DNA of 64,000 nt from an uncultured Paracoccaceae bacterium (GCA_951812615.1 CATOSU010000002.1:682001-746000), one strand, 5' to 3'; shown: positions 25,090-35,414, counted from the first letter of the stretch. A program made the numbers and translations. The notes: generated by a model not told the origin, from the letters alone.

Positions 25090-26604
25090 TTATTCATGCC
25101 CGCCCGGTACCGGGTACTGCATCCGATGCAGCACATCGTCCCAGGACACGGTGTTGCGCACGAATTCCTGCGACGCCTCCCTCGGCGGGTTGTAATCCCA
25201 GCTGGTCATCCGACCGGTCTCCAGCGCGGGCTGAACCACCCGGCGCATGTCCTGACTGGCCAGCACCTGCGCCCGGATCGCGTGGCTGTCCCAACGCTGT
25301 GCCGCTTCGGCGGCGAAGTCCGCGACAACATCCGCACAGCCCGGATCCCCGGCAAGGTTTGTCCGCTCCCCCGGATCAGTCGAAAGGTCAAAAAGCTGCG
25401 GCGCGTCCACCTCGCAATGGATGTATTTCCACCGGTCCCGGCGGATCATGAAGACCGGATAGCCCGGCGCCATTTCGGCGCAGTATTCGCCCACGGCCTC
25501 GGCCTGGCTCTCGGCACCATCGGACAACGTTGGCCACAAGGACACACCATCGACCGGAGCGCCCGGAGCGCCGTCATCGCCGGCGATTTCGCGGAACGTG
25601 GGCAGAATATCCACCAGCGAACAGGGCGCGTCCCAAGTCTGGGCACGCACCCCCGGCCCGGCCACGATCAGCGGCACCCGGGCAGAGTGATCAAACCAGC
25701 TCATCTTGTACCAAAGCCCGCGCTCGCCCAGCATGTCACCGTGATCCGCAGTCACGACGATGATTGTGTCGTCGAACAGATCCGCCTCTTTCAGCGCCTG
25801 AACGATCTTGCCGATATTGCTGTCGAAATAGCTGACATTGGCATAATACCCGTGCCGGGCTGCGCGCACCTGATCGGCAGATACCGCGCCCGGAAATGCC
25901 TCGGTCCCGGTGGCCAGACGATGGGAATGCGGGTCGCCGGCAGGTGTTTCGTCCGGCATGTCGATGTCATCCGGATCGTACAGGTTCCAGAATTCGGGCC
26001 GGGAAACATATGGATCGTGCGGGTGTATCAGGCTGACGACCATGGCGAAGGGGGCAGCTCCGGTCATCCGGTACTCGAAAATCCTGCGCCGGGCCATGAA
26101 CACGGCTTCGTCGTCATAGTCGTACTGAAATGTCGTGGCCGCCTGCCCGGCCTGCCGCACGGCGTCCATGTTGTGATACCAATGCGCAATCCGTTCGTCC
26201 GGACAGGCCCAGTCCGGCGTCCAGGCGGTGTCCGCCGGATAGATGTCCGTGGTCAGCCGTTCCTCGAACCCGTGAAGCTGGTCCGGGCCGACAAAATGCA
26301 TCTTGCCCGACAGGCAGGTCCGGTACCCCGAGCGCCGCAGATAATGCGCGAAGGTCGGGATCGTCGCGGGAAACTCGGCGGCGTTGTCGTAGGCACCGAT
26401 GCCAGTAACCTGCCGGCCAGCCATGAAACTGGCGCGGGACGGCGAACACAGCGGCGAATTGCAATAGGCCGCGTCAAAACGGGTGCCGCGTTCTGCGAGC
26501 GCGGTCATATGCGGGGTTTGTACCAGCGGATGACCATAGGCACCGGTGAACTGCGGCGCCAGTTGATCGGCCATGATGAGGACGATGTTGGGTTTGGACG
26601 ACAT
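25090..26604 (-). CDS. betC: choline-sulfatase
   Basis: The 504-aa type I sulfatase begins with KPNIVLIMADQLAPQFTGAY (metal Asp) and has the formylglycine signature CSPSRASFMAGR, with Cys to be oxidised to the catalytic residue. It also has TADHGDMLGERGLWYKM and the C-terminal choline-sulfatase extension (VRNTVSWDDVLHRMQYP). It resembles rhizobial BetC, which hydrolyses choline-O-sulfate to choline and sulfate for osmoprotection or carbon/sulfur supply. No signal peptide is visible, so it is cytoplasmic. The usual bet oxidation genes are not adjacent. Confidence 0.9.
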   Translation of the reverse strand: MSSKPNIVLIMADQLAPQFTGAYGHPLVQTPHMTALAERGTRFDAAYCNSPLCSPSRASFMAGRQVTGIGAYDNAAEFPATIPTFAHYLRRSGYRTCLSGKMHFVGPDQLHGFEERLTTDIYPADTAWTPDWACPDERIAHWYHNMDAVRQAGQAATTFQYDYDDEAVFMARRRIFEYRMTGAAPFAMVVSLIHPHDPYVSRPEFWNLYDPDDIDMPDETPAGDPHSHRLATGTEAFPGAVSADQVRAARHGYYANVSYFDSNIGKIVQALKEADLFDDTIIVVTADHGDMLGERGLWYKMSWFDHSARVPLIVAGPGVRAQTWDAPCSLVDILPTFREIAGDDGAPGAPVDGVSLWPTLSDGAESQAEAVGEYCAEMAPGYPVFMIRRDRWKYIHCEVDAPQLFDLSTDPGERTNLAGDPGCADVVADFAAEAAQRWDSHAIRAQVLASQDMRRVVQPALETGRMTSWDYNPPREASQEFVRNTVSWDDVLHRMQYPVPGGHE

Positions 26605-26956
26605 ATTCTTGAACCTTTGCTGAATGAGAGACGAAAACTCGCACTCACCCAGGCGGAGGTTCGAACCGCATTCTCTTCACATGCCGGGCTTTTTCGTGCG
26701 CGCCGCGCCAGCGGTTTTGTGATCGAGACCGGGTCATTTCCGAACTATCCGGGGAACGGCTGCGCAAGACAAGGCCGCAGAAACCCGATCAGCCTCCCGC
26801 TAGGCCAGTCGCGACCCTCGATTCCACCACATTTCCTGCGAATTGCCTCAAATTCCGCAACATTGTTTGTCAGTTTTTTAGACGTCTGGCAGGGGAATTG
26901 TTTCCTGCAGGGCAGGTGTTTTTTTGGCCGGTTCAATTAGTTTTGGAGTTTTCATC
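26605..26956. other. divergent intergenic region between betC and sensor kinase
   Basis: This 352-bp stretch lies between divergent genes and has no convincing coding content. An A/T-rich section about 26850-26945 (TTGTTTGTCAGTTTTTTAGA) directly upstream of the kinase gene is the likely promoter zone. No tRNA or strong hairpin was seen. Confidence 0.45.
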
Positions 26957-28882
26957 ATGGCGGATGCACGCGCCCAACACCCGGTTACGCCGGGGTTCGG
27001 GAATACAATCCTGGCAAGTCTTCTGTCCAAAAGCGAAGCTGCGGATGGCAGCATTCGCTATGCGCCGACTCTGCGCAGTGTACTGTTCTGCATGATGCTG
27101 GCCGTGGCGGTTTTGCCCATCGCGGTTTTCTACACCTGGGTCGAGCGGAATTCGTACAAGAGAGAGCTGGCTTCGGTTCATGAAACCCATCTGATTATCG
27201 CCGAGAACCTGTCAGAGGCACTCAGCCGCTACGCCACCGATGCCAAATCGATCTTTTCCCTCGCCGTTCAGAATATCGACCTCCTGAATGCCTCGAACAA
27301 GTACAAGGACGCGCTGGCGAATTTCCACATCTGCCATATCGTCGTTCTGGATTCCGGCGGCGCCGAAGTTGTCCGGCTGGAGGGCAGTGGCGACCATACC
27401 AAAGACCTGCCCGCCCCAGACCTGTTGCAGGAACTGCGCGACACGGCCTACAACGCCGGCGGCGACATCGTGATCTCGGGGATCCGGCGGCATTCCGGCT
27501 CGCCGCATTTCTTCATATTGCAGGCGCTTGACGACGGCCACATCGCGCTGGCTCCGCTGAGCCCGGCCTATATCACACGGCTGCAGAAATCGATCGCGTT
27601 CGGCGAACGCGGCCATTCCATGATGGTCGATCAGGACGGGCTGGTCGTGGCCCATCCCAATGCCGAATGGCAGCGGATTTCAAAGAACGCATCGAAATTG
27701 TCCGTTGTGCGCGCCATGACCGAAGGCCGCACCGGCGTGATGCAGTTCTATTCCCCTCCGATGCAGGCCGATATGATCGCCGGGTATACCTTTGTGCCTG
27801 AAACCGGGTGGGGCGTGATGGTGCCGCAACCGATCAGCGAACTGGCCGCCCGTGCCAAGGAAGTTCAGCGCGCCGCTATCTACGTGGTTCTGGTGCAGCT
27901 CATGCTCGGGCTGCTGCTGAGCTGGTGGTTTTCGTCCTGGCTGGCGCGCCCGATCCGGTCGATCGCACTGGCCGCACGGGTGTTGTCCCGCGGCAGTTTC
28001 CGCACGCGGATCGGGCGGCTGCCGGGTTACACCCCGGCCGAAATCTCGCAAACAGCGCGCACGTTTGATACTATGGCGGACGAGATCGAACAGACCACCG
28101 GGCGGCTGCAGTTTGCACTGGCCGAGGCGGAAATGATCTCCGACGAACGCGCCAAGCTGCTGGAGGCCGCGCAGGCCGCAAATGCCGCCAAGTCGCAATT
28201 CGTGTCGATGGTGAGCCATGAACTGCGCACGCCGCTGACATCGATCAAGGGCGCCCTGGAACTGCTCAATACCTCGATCTCGGGTGACATGTCACCGCCA
28301 GCGCGGTCCCTGCTGGACGTGGCGATCCGCAACGGGACGCGGCTGGCGACGATGATCGACGATCTGCTCGATCTGGAAAAGCTCGACGCCGGCAAGTTCC
28401 AGTTCGATTTCGGCAAAACCGACCTGCGCGACGTGGTGGCCGAAGCCGTCGAAGCCAACGCCGGATATGGCGCGCTGGCGGGTGTGACATTCCGCTTTGA
28501 CCGCCCGTCCGAACCGGTGCCGGTCCGGGCTGATCCGGGACGACTACAGCAGGTTCTGGCCAATCTCCTGTCGAACGCGGCGAAGTTTTCGCGCGAAGGT
28601 CAGGACGTGGACATTTCACTGAATATTCGGGACGGCAAGGCGCATCTGGCCGTACGCGACCACGGCATCGGCGTTCCTGACGGCACCGGCGACAGCATCT
28701 TCGACGCCTTTGTGCAAGCCGACAGTTCGGACACGCGCGTTGCCGGTGGCAGCGGGCTGGGGCTGAGCATCGCACGGATGATTGTCCGGCAGCACGACGG
28801 CACCCTGACTTATGAAAGCGTTCCGGGGGAGGGCACTGAATTTCTGGTGCAACTGCCGCTGGCACGGGAGACCAATGAATGA
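26957..28882 (+). CDS. membrane sensor histidine kinase with periplasmic Cache-type domain
   Basis: The 641-aa protein starts at the ATG at 26957. One transmembrane helix near 38-60 is followed by a periplasmic region of about 270 residues resembling a double Cache sensor (FGERGHSMMVDQDGLVVAHP). A second helix (YVVLVQLMLGLLLSWWFSSW) leads to HAMP. The kinase core has the H-box SMVSHELRTPLTSIKG, N-box LANLLSNAAKFS, G1 DHGIGVPDG and G2 GGSGLGLSIARM. It probably senses a small organic ligand and phosphorylates the overlapping downstream response regulator (ATGA overlap). The ligand is not deducible. Confidence 0.9.
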   Translation: MADARAQHPVTPGFGNTILASLLSKSEAADGSIRYAPTLRSVLFCMMLAVAVLPIAVFYTWVERNSYKRELASVHETHLIIAENLSEALSRYATDAKSIFSLAVQNIDLLNASNKYKDALANFHICHIVVLDSGGAEVVRLEGSGDHTKDLPAPDLLQELRDTAYNAGGDIVISGIRRHSGSPHFFILQALDDGHIALAPLSPAYITRLQKSIAFGERGHSMMVDQDGLVVAHPNAEWQRISKNASKLSVVRAMTEGRTGVMQFYSPPMQADMIAGYTFVPETGWGVMVPQPISELAARAKEVQRAAIYVVLVQLMLGLLLSWWFSSWLARPIRSIALAARVLSRGSFRTRIGRLPGYTPAEISQTARTFDTMADEIEQTTGRLQFALAEAEMISDERAKLLEAAQAANAAKSQFVSMVSHELRTPLTSIKGALELLNTSISGDMSPPARSLLDVAIRNGTRLATMIDDLLDLEKLDAGKFQFDFGKTDLRDVVAEAVEANAGYGALAGVTFRFDRPSEPVPVRADPGRLQQVLANLLSNAAKFSREGQDVDISLNIRDGKAHLAVRDHGIGVPDGTGDSIFDAFVQADSSDTRVAGGSGLGLSIARMIVRQHDGTLTYESVPGEGTEFLVQLPLARETNE

Positions 28883-29310
28883 CACCGCTGAACCGAATTC
28901 TGCACGTTGAGGACGATCCGGACATCTCGGACGTTGTCCGCATGTCTCTGACCATGCTGGGTGGTTTTGAAATGGACCAATACGCATCCGGCAGCGATGT
29001 GGTTCAGGACGCGCCCGACCTCAGTGCAGACCTTTTGTTGCTGGACATGATGATGCCGGGCCTCGACGGGCTGGAAACGCTGGAAAGCCTGCGGGAGTTT
29101 CCTCAGTTCGCGGATACACCGGCTCTGCTGTTCACGGCAAAGACCATCGATATGCCCGATGACGACGCCGCGCGCGAAATGGGGATCATCGGAACGATCC
29201 GCAAGCCGTTCGGCGCCACCGATCTGCCCGATCAAATTCGTCAGTTCTGGGCCGGCTTCAAGGGCTCCGATGACAGCGGCGGCGTGCAGGCAGAACCGGT
29301 TTCGGCCTGA
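28879..29310 (+). CDS. single-domain response regulator
   Basis: The 143-aa receiver domain has no output domain: acidic pair EDD at 11-13, phosphoacceptor Asp56 in LLLLDMMMPGLDG, Thr86 in LLFTAK and Lys109 in RKPFG. A short Glu/Ala-rich tail follows. Its ATG overlaps the kinase stop by four bases, so it is the cognate partner. It probably signals by protein-protein contact, like CheY-type regulators, or passes phosphate onward. Confidence 0.92.
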   Translation: MTPLNRILHVEDDPDISDVVRMSLTMLGGFEMDQYASGSDVVQDAPDLSADLLLLDMMMPGLDGLETLESLREFPQFADTPALLFTAKTIDMPDDDAAREMGIIGTIRKPFGATDLPDQIRQFWAGFKGSDDSGGVQAEPVSA

Positions 29311-29501
29311 CGAGACCGCAGCCGGGCCACAGGAGCGTCAGCTTTGTCGTTTCGCCAATCCGTCAGACCAGAGATGGATATTCAGAGAAGCCTCTTTGAC
29401 GGGGGACTTCCCTGCCCGGTGCACGATTGACGGACCCACGGCCACGGTCCAAACTCGGCTGGACCCGCCGCAGCCTTTCACTTTCACGAAAAAGGTCCGT
29501 C

Positions 29502-30992
29502 ATGACCGCACCTTACATAATGGCCATAGATCAGGGCACGACCTCGACAAGGGCCATCCTGTTTGATGCCTCAATGACCGTCGTTGCCGTCGGGCAACAA
29601 GAGTTTCCTCAGCATTTCCCTCAACCGGGCTGGGTCGAACACGATCCGGAAGACCTCTGGAACTCCACCGTTGAAACCTGCCGCGAAGCCATATCGAAGG
29701 CCGGGATCCAAGCCGCTGACATTGCCGCAATCGGCATAACAAACCAGCGTGAAACAACCCTCGTCTGGGACAGGTCGACGGGGCAACCGACCGCCAACGC
29801 GATCGTCTGGCAGGACCGCCGGACAGCAGACCTGTGCGCGGCCCTGCGTGCAGACGGGCACGAGACCCGCGTCGGCGACATCACCGGGCTGCTGCTGGAC
29901 CCGTATTTTTCGGGAACCAAGCTGCGCTGGATCCTCGACAACACCGACGGTTCCAGGGAACAGGCCGCCAACGGAAGATTGCTGTTTGGTACGGTCGACA
30001 CCTATCTGATCTGGCGGCTGACCGGCGGTGCGTCGCATGTCACCGACGCAACCAATGCCGCGCGCACCCTGCTGTATGACATTCACAGCGGATCGTGGAG
30101 CGAAGAGATGTGCGCGCTGCTGGATGTGCCGCGCACTATGCTTCCCGAGGTGCTCGATTGCGCAGCCGATTTCGGCACGACCGACCCCGCGCTTTTTGGC
30201 GCTGCCATCCCGATCCTCGGTGTGGCCGGTGACCAGCAGGCGGCGACGGTGGGTCAGGCCTGTTTTTCACCGGGGATGCTGAAATCTACTTATGGAATCG
30301 GTTGCTTTGCGCTGCTGAACACCGGCGGCAGACCGGTGAAGTCGACGAACCGCCTGCTCACGACGATTGCCTACCAATTCGACGACAAACCGACATACGC
30401 GCTGGAAGGGTCCATATTCGTGGCCGGCGCGGTCGTTCAGTGGTTGCGCGACGGTCTGCACCTGATCGAGGACGCCTCGCAGAGCGAGGCGCTGGCGCTG
30501 GCGGCAGACCCGGAACAGAAGGTCACGATCGTCCCGGCCTTCACCGGGCTGGGCGCGCCATACTGGGATGCGGAGTGTCGCGGTGCGATTTTCGGACTGA
30601 CCCGCGGTTCGGGCAAACCCGAATTTGCACGCGCGGCGCTGGAAAGCGTGGGCTTTCAGACGCGCGACCTGCTGGAGGCCATGCAGGCAGACATGGGCAC
30701 TGGCAGCGAGGCGGTGCTGCGGGTCGATGGCGGCATGTCGGCGTCGGACTGGACGATGCAGTTTCTGGCCGACATTCTGGGCGCGCCAGTGGATCGCCCT
30801 GCTGTTCTGGAGACAACCGCGTTGGGGGCGGCGTGGCTGGCCGGGATGCGCGCGGGGATCTATCCGCCGCCGGATGTCTTTGCGAAATCCTGGGCGCTGG
30901 AACGCCGGTTCGTTCCGGAAATGGACCCTGCGATCCGTGAGGCACGCTATGCAGTCTGGAAAGAGGCCGTTCGCAGAACGTTGAGCGGATAA
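29502..30992 (+). CDS. glpK: glycerol kinase
   Basis: The 496-aa FGGY-family kinase begins [20 protein letters not shown], which holds the phosphate-binding loop. It has [16 protein letters not shown] with the glycerol-contacting Arg/Glu and the second FGGY region [21 protein letters not shown], and ends with WKEAVRR. It phosphorylates glycerol to sn-glycerol-3-phosphate. An AAAAAGG ribosome site precedes the ATG at 29502. No other glp genes are in the window. Confidence 0.95.
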   Translation: MTAPYIMAIDQGTTSTRAILFDASMTVVAVGQQEFPQHFPQPGWVEHDPEDLWNSTVETCREAISKAGIQAADIAAIGITNQRETTLVWDRSTGQPTANAIVWQDRRTADLCAALRADGHETRVGDITGLLLDPYFSGTKLRWILDNTDGSREQAANGRLLFGTVDTYLIWRLTGGASHVTDATNAARTLLYDIHSGSWSEEMCALLDVPRTMLPEVLDCAADFGTTDPALFGAAIPILGVAGDQQAATVGQACFSPGMLKSTYGIGCFALLNTGGRPVKSTNRLLTTIAYQFDDKPTYALEGSIFVAGAVVQWLRDGLHLIEDASQSEALALAADPEQKVTIVPAFTGLGAPYWDAECRGAIFGLTRGSGKPEFARAALESVGFQTRDLLEAMQADMGTGSEAVLRVDGGMSASDWTMQFLADILGAPVDRPAVLETTALGAAWLAGMRAGIYPPPDVFAKSWALERRFVPEMDPAIREARYAVWKEAVRRTLSG

Positions 30993-31030
30993 CGAAATTG
31001 TTGCTGTCCTGCAAACGCGCTGCGGGGACT

Positions 31031-31052
31031 TAATAGTTGCATTTGCATGTAA
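31031..31052 (+). promoter_or_regulatory. candidate MarR operator, copy 1
   Basis: This 22-bp sequence, TAATAGTTGCATTTGCATG then TAA, shares the pattern TAATA..TGC...T.CA with 35972-35993 (minus strand) and 40381-40402. It also contains the imperfect palindrome TTGCAT-N4-ATGTAA. It lies about 127 bp upstream of the first MarR gene and the ior genes. Function is inferred from recurrence. Confidence 0.5.
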
Positions 31053-31178
31053 GTGCGTGCAGCCTTTGAACATGCGGAATCGAACCAGAAAGCCAAACTG
31101 GCCGGGAGGCAGCACACGTGACAACCTTTTCGGCATTACGTGTTCGTCTGGCCATGGCGCACTCAGGGTGACGGCGCC

Positions 31179-31676
31179 ATGAAGCAGGAGGCCAAACCGA
31201 CGAAGGCCGAGGCCGAGCCACACCAACACCCCCGGCTGGGCGAAATCGGGCTGACGAATTTCGAACCCTACCTGATGAACAGGATCATGGGACGTTACAA
31301 CGCTTCTCTGAGGGACGAAATGGGTCGGTTGGGTTTGACGACTGCAAAGATGCGGACACTGGCGGTTCTGTCCGTCGTCGACGGCCCGATGATCCGCGAG
31401 CTCAGTGTATTCGCGGTGGTCGAACAGTCCACTCTCAGCCGGGCTCTGGATGCGCTCGCAAACGAGGGGCTGGTCAGGCGCGAAACCCACGAACAGGATA
31501 CACGGGCCACGCGGGTTTTCATCACGGATGACGGACGCGCTGCGTTCGAACGGCTGTGGCCGCACATGGCAGCCGCATACAACCAGATGTTCAAAGGTAT
31601 CGCGCCGGAAGACCGGCGGGTGTTTCTGGAGACACTGCAAAAGTTGCTGATCAACATTCGCAAGCACGATTTCTGA
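31179..31676 (+). CDS. MarR-family transcriptional regulator
   Basis: The 165-aa protein has a winged helix-turn-helix: LTTAKMRTLAVLSVVDGPMI, then VEQSTLSRALDALANEGLVR (recognition helix) and a wing with the typical D-T-R-x-T-R. The ATG at 31179 has a modest ribosome site; an upstream start at 31140 is less likely. It precedes the iorA gene by 19 bp in the same direction and probably controls this operon, perhaps through the site at 31031-31052. MarR proteins usually respond to aromatic ligands. Confidence 0.88.
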   Translation: MKQEAKPTKAEAEPHQHPRLGEIGLTNFEPYLMNRIMGRYNASLRDEMGRLGLTTAKMRTLAVLSVVDGPMIRELSVFAVVEQSTLSRALDALANEGLVRRETHEQDTRATRVFITDDGRAAFERLWPHMAAAYNQMFKGIAPEDRRVFLETLQKLLINIRKHDF

Positions 31677-31695
31677 TCCAGCGGAAGGCAATCAA

Positions 31696-33837
31696 ATGGC
31701 CGAACGATCGTTCAAGAAAGAAGTGGAACACCTGCGCAAGGGAACCGGTGACGTGTTCACCGGCGAAGGTATTCTGGCCATCACCAAGGCGCTCCTGGAA
31801 AACGGCGTCGGCTATGTCGGCGGCTATCAGGGCGCGCCGATCTCGCACCTGATGGATGTCCTGTCTGATGCACAGGAATTGCTGGAAGAGCTTGACGTCC
31901 GTTTCGAGGCGAATGCGTCCGAGGCGGCGGCCGCCGCCATGCTTGCGGCCTCGGTTCATTACCCGATCCGCGGAGCCGTGACTTTCAAGGGCGCGGTCGG
32001 GGTCAACGTGGCTTCGGACGCGCTGGCAAACCTGTCATCATCGGGCGTCACCGGCGGCGCACTGGTGATTGTCGGCGAAGACTATGGCGAGGGCTCCTCG
32101 ATCATGCAGGAGCGCACCCATCCCTTCGCAATGAAGTCCCAGTTCTGGCTGCTGGATCCGCGCCCAAACCTGCCCTCCATCGTCAAGGCCGTGGGCGATG
32201 GCTTTGAACTGAGCGAAGCGACCAACACACCGGTCATGATGATGGTGCGCATACGCGCCTGCCACGTGACCGGCAGCTTCGAGACCTGCGACAATCAGAA
32301 ACCCGCGCTTAGCGTGCGACAGGCCCTGTCGGATCCGCAAAAGGATTTTCAGCGCGTGGTCCTGCCACCATGGTCCTTCGTGCACGAGCAAGACAAGGTC
32401 AACAACCGGTGGCCGGCTGCCGAGACGTATATTCTCGACAATCAGCTGAACGAGTTTTTCGGTCCCGGCGACAGCGAGGTCGGCATCGTCTGCCAGGGCG
32501 GCATGTACAATGGCGTGATCCGGGCGCTCCAGCGGCTCGGACTGGCGGACATGTATGGCAATTCGCAGGTGCCGGTTTACGTTCTGAATGTCACTTACCC
32601 GATCGTGGAGACCGAGTTTCTCAGGTTCTGCGAAGGTAAATCCTCCGTGCTTATCGTCGAAGAAGGACAGCCGGAGCTGATCGAACAATCGGTGTCGGCC
32701 ATGGCCTATCGCAACGGACTGACCGTGAAGATCCATGGCAAGGATGTGTTTCCCAAGGCCGGGGAGTTGCAAGGGCACATCATGCTGGACGCGGTAACGG
32801 CTTTTTTCCGCAAGGCAGCGCCGCAGATGCTGCCGGGTCAGGGACGTGCGCCGAACACACCCAAACCCGATATCCCCGATCTGTCCAAAACCGTGCCGGT
32901 GCGGCCGCCCAGCTTCTGTACCGGCTGCCCTGAAAGACCGATTTTCGCGGGCATCAAGCTGGCGCAGGCAGAACTGGGCGAACACCAGATTGCCGGCGAC
33001 ATCGGCTGCCATCTCTTTGCCTCGCTGCCTCCGTTCGAGGTGGGAGGGGCGACCATGGGATACGGGCTGGGACCTGCATCAAATGCCGCTTTCGACGCGG
33101 GCGGGGAAAAACGGGCCATATCAATCCTTGGCGATGGCGGGTTCTGGCATAACGGGCTCAGTTCTTCGATCGGCAACATGGTCTACAACAAATCCGATTC
33201 CGTTGCCGTGATCGTCGACAATTACTACTCCGCCGCCACCGGCGGGCAGGATGTGTTGTCGTCACGGGCCGCCAACCCCACCAAGCAGACCAACAACCCG
33301 ATCACCGATGCGGTAAAAGGCATCGGTGTGAACTGGGTGCGCCAGATCGACAGAACATATGATGTCGCTAAGGTTCGCGACGTGATGAAGGAGGCGCTGA
33401 CCACCGACTATGACGGGCCGAAGGTCATCGTCATGTCCTCGGAATGCATGCTCAACCGCCAGCGCCGGGAAAAACCCATCCGCAATCAGGCCATCAGGGA
33501 CGGCGCGCGAACCGAGGTGCCCCGTTTCGGCGTGGACGAAGATGTCTGTACCGGCGATCACGCCTGCATGCGCCTGTCGGGCTGCCCGTCGCTGTCGGTC
33601 AATCAACTCGACGACCCGCTGCGTGATGATCCGGTCGCCTCTATCGACCAGACCTGTGTCGGTTGCGGCAATTGCGGCGAGGTTGCGGACGCCGCGATCC
33701 TGTGCCCCTCCTTCTATCGGGCGGACGTGGTCCACAATCCCGGCGGTTTCGAAAGCTGGCTGGCCCGGCATCGGGCGGGCGTTATCGGGTGGTTTCAGAA
33801 ACGACGGTCGGCCAAGCGACTGGAGTTCACGACATGA
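31696..33837 (+). CDS. indolepyruvate ferredoxin oxidoreductase, alpha-type subunit
   Basis: The 713-aa protein has, in order, a pyrimidine-binding domain (GEGILAITKALLENGV, QGAPISHLM) and a thiamine-diphosphate domain (SFCTGCPERPIF, GDIGCHLFA, GDGGFWHNG with a DNYYSAATG metal segment). A C-terminal ferredoxin-like part carries Cys clusters CTGDHACMRLSGC and CVGCGNCGEVADAAILC. Family members oxidise arylpyruvates (indolepyruvate, phenylpyruvate) to aryl-acetyl-CoA with ferredoxin reduction. It is translationally coupled to the beta gene by an ATGA overlap. The arylpyruvate substrate is family knowledge, not proven here. Confidence 0.85.
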   Translation: MAERSFKKEVEHLRKGTGDVFTGEGILAITKALLENGVGYVGGYQGAPISHLMDVLSDAQELLEELDVRFEANASEAAAAAMLAASVHYPIRGAVTFKGAVGVNVASDALANLSSSGVTGGALVIVGEDYGEGSSIMQERTHPFAMKSQFWLLDPRPNLPSIVKAVGDGFELSEATNTPVMMMVRIRACHVTGSFETCDNQKPALSVRQALSDPQKDFQRVVLPPWSFVHEQDKVNNRWPAAETYILDNQLNEFFGPGDSEVGIVCQGGMYNGVIRALQRLGLADMYGNSQVPVYVLNVTYPIVETEFLRFCEGKSSVLIVEEGQPELIEQSVSAMAYRNGLTVKIHGKDVFPKAGELQGHIMLDAVTAFFRKAAPQMLPGQGRAPNTPKPDIPDLSKTVPVRPPSFCTGCPERPIFAGIKLAQAELGEHQIAGDIGCHLFASLPPFEVGGATMGYGLGPASNAAFDAGGEKRAISILGDGGFWHNGLSSSIGNMVYNKSDSVAVIVDNYYSAATGGQDVLSSRAANPTKQTNNPITDAVKGIGVNWVRQIDRTYDVAKVRDVMKEALTTDYDGPKVIVMSSECMLNRQRREKPIRNQAIRDGARTEVPRFGVDEDVCTGDHACMRLSGCPSLSVNQLDDPLRDDPVASIDQTCVGCGNCGEVADAAILCPSFYRADVVHNPGGFESWLARHRAGVIGWFQKRRSAKRLEFTT

Positions 33838-35414
33838 ACGACATGAGCCAACTGCCGGACGCGGGACCCGATCAAACCGTCGGCGAGATCATCAAGCTCG
33901 CCGTTCTCGCGGTCGGCGGCCAAGGCGGTGGCGTTCTGGGCAACTGGATCGAAGCAACCGCGCGGGCGCAGGGCTGGGCCTGTCAGGCAACGTCCGTCGC
34001 CGGTGTCGCACAGCGCACCGGGTCCACGATCTATTACATCGAAATGGCCCCGAAAACCGGTGGCGATCCGGTGTTTTCCCTGATGCCGACTGCGGGCGAT
34101 CTGGACATCGTGATTGGCGCCGAACTGATGGAGGCCGGCCGGGCCATCATGCGCGGCTTCGTGACCCCGGATCGCACCACGCTGATCGCGTCATCGCACC
34201 GGGTCTTATCGATTGCCGAAAAGATGGTACCGGGTGACGGTGTCGTCAGTCCCGAAGAAGTCCGCGCCGCCGCGGAAATTGCGACCCATCAGCTTTTCAT
34301 TACCGATCTCGACCAGGTTGCGACGGAAAACGGGTCTGTCATATCGGCCAGCCTGTTCGGCGCGCTGGCCGGATCCGGGGCCTTGCCCTTTCCGCGCGAC
34401 GCTTTCGAAGCGGCCATCCGCACCGGCGGGCGGGGTGTCGAACCGTCGCTTCAGGCCTTTTCCGCTGCATATGATCTGGCCTCGGACGGGGCGAATGAAC
34501 CAGCCGCGGCGCCGGCAAATCAGGCACCGGACAATCGTCCCGTGCCGGTCGCCCCCCGCGGTCCCGCGGATTTGCGCGCGGCCTGGAATGCTCTGAGCCG
34601 GCGGGTGGATGCGTTTCCTGAACCCGTGAAAGAAATGGCGCGAGCGGGGTTGAAAAAAACCGTCGATTTCCAGAGCGCGGATTACGGCGGTCAGTATCTC
34701 AATCGTCTGGACGGGATTCTGGCCCGTGACAGCGCGGAAAACGACTGGTCCCTGAGCCGCGAGGCTGCGAAATACATCGCCAATGCGATGGCCTATGACG
34801 ACGTGATCCGGGTTGCTGACCTGAAGACCCGTGGCTCTCGTGCGGCGCGGGTAACGGCCGAGGTGAAACCCGCAGGCGGAACGGTCCTGCATGTCACCGA
34901 ATTCATGCACCCCCGGGCCGAGGAAATCGTCGGATTGCTACCGGCGAAAACGGGCGCCAGATGGCAGGCCAATTTCAGCCGCATGAAAACGCTCGACCGC
35001 CTGTTCAATCGTGGACGGCGCGTCAGAACTGACAGCGTGCTGGGGTTCATGGTGCTTTTCCTTCTGGGTGGCCTGCGTGGCTGGCGGCTGAAGACCCTGC
35101 GCCACGCGCAGGAAGTGGCACATCTGGAAACCTGGCTGGAACGGGTTGCGGACACGGTGGGCCGCGACTATGCGCTGGCGGTAGAGATCGTACGATGCCG
35201 GCGGCTGATCAAGGGCTACTCGGACACACATGCCCGCGGCAATTCCAAATACGACCGTGTCATGAACGCCCTGCCTTTGCTCGCCGGCCGCAACGACGCG
35301 GCGGACTGGATCCGCCGGTTGCGCGAGGCTGCCCTGCAGGATGAAAAGGGCGAGGCGCTGGACGGTGCCCTGCAGACGATTGCGTCATTCGCCGATGAAA
35401 CCGACCCAACCTGA
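33834..35414 (+). CDS. indolepyruvate oxidoreductase, beta-type subunit with C-terminal extension
   Basis: The 526-aa protein starts at the ATG at 33834. Residues 18-230 form the gamma/beta CoA-binding-type domain (IKLAVLAVGGQGGGVLGNWI, VAGVAQRTGSTIYYIE). About 270-526 is an additional helical domain found in proteobacterial long-form beta subunits (family name uncertain). The archaeal counterpart is about 200 aa, so this is an extended version. Together with the upstream subunit it should make an aryl-acetyl-CoA-forming complex. It converges on the second MarR gene. Confidence 0.82.
   Translation: MNDMSQLPDAGPDQTVGEIIKLAVLAVGGQGGGVLGNWIEATARAQGWACQATSVAGVAQRTGSTIYYIEMAPKTGGDPVFSLMPTAGDLDIVIGAELMEAGRAIMRGFVTPDRTTLIASSHRVLSIAEKMVPGDGVVSPEEVRAAAEIATHQLFITDLDQVATENGSVISASLFGALAGSGALPFPRDAFEAAIRTGGRGVEPSLQAFSAAYDLASDGANEPAAAPANQAPDNRPVPVAPRGPADLRAAWNALSRRVDAFPEPVKEMARAGLKKTVDFQSADYGGQYLNRLDGILARDSAENDWSLSREAAKYIANAMAYDDVIRVADLKTRGSRAARVTAEVKPAGGTVLHVTEFMHPRAEEIVGLLPAKTGARWQANFSRMKTLDRLFNRGRRVRTDSVLGFMVLFLLGGLRGWRLKTLRHAQEVAHLETWLERVADTVGRDYALAVEIVRCRRLIKGYSDTHARGNSKYDRVMNALPLLAGRNDAADWIRRLREAALQDEKGEALDGALQTIASFADETDPT

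Noticed and set aside
26668-26690. tRNA-like GGTTCGAA string upstream of the sensor kinase
   Set aside because: No acceptor, D or anticodon arms can be folded around it.
25096-26940. 614-codon plus-strand frame across betC
   Set aside because: It is antisense to a clearly recognisable sulfatase and its translation is low-complexity Arg/His/Pro without domains.
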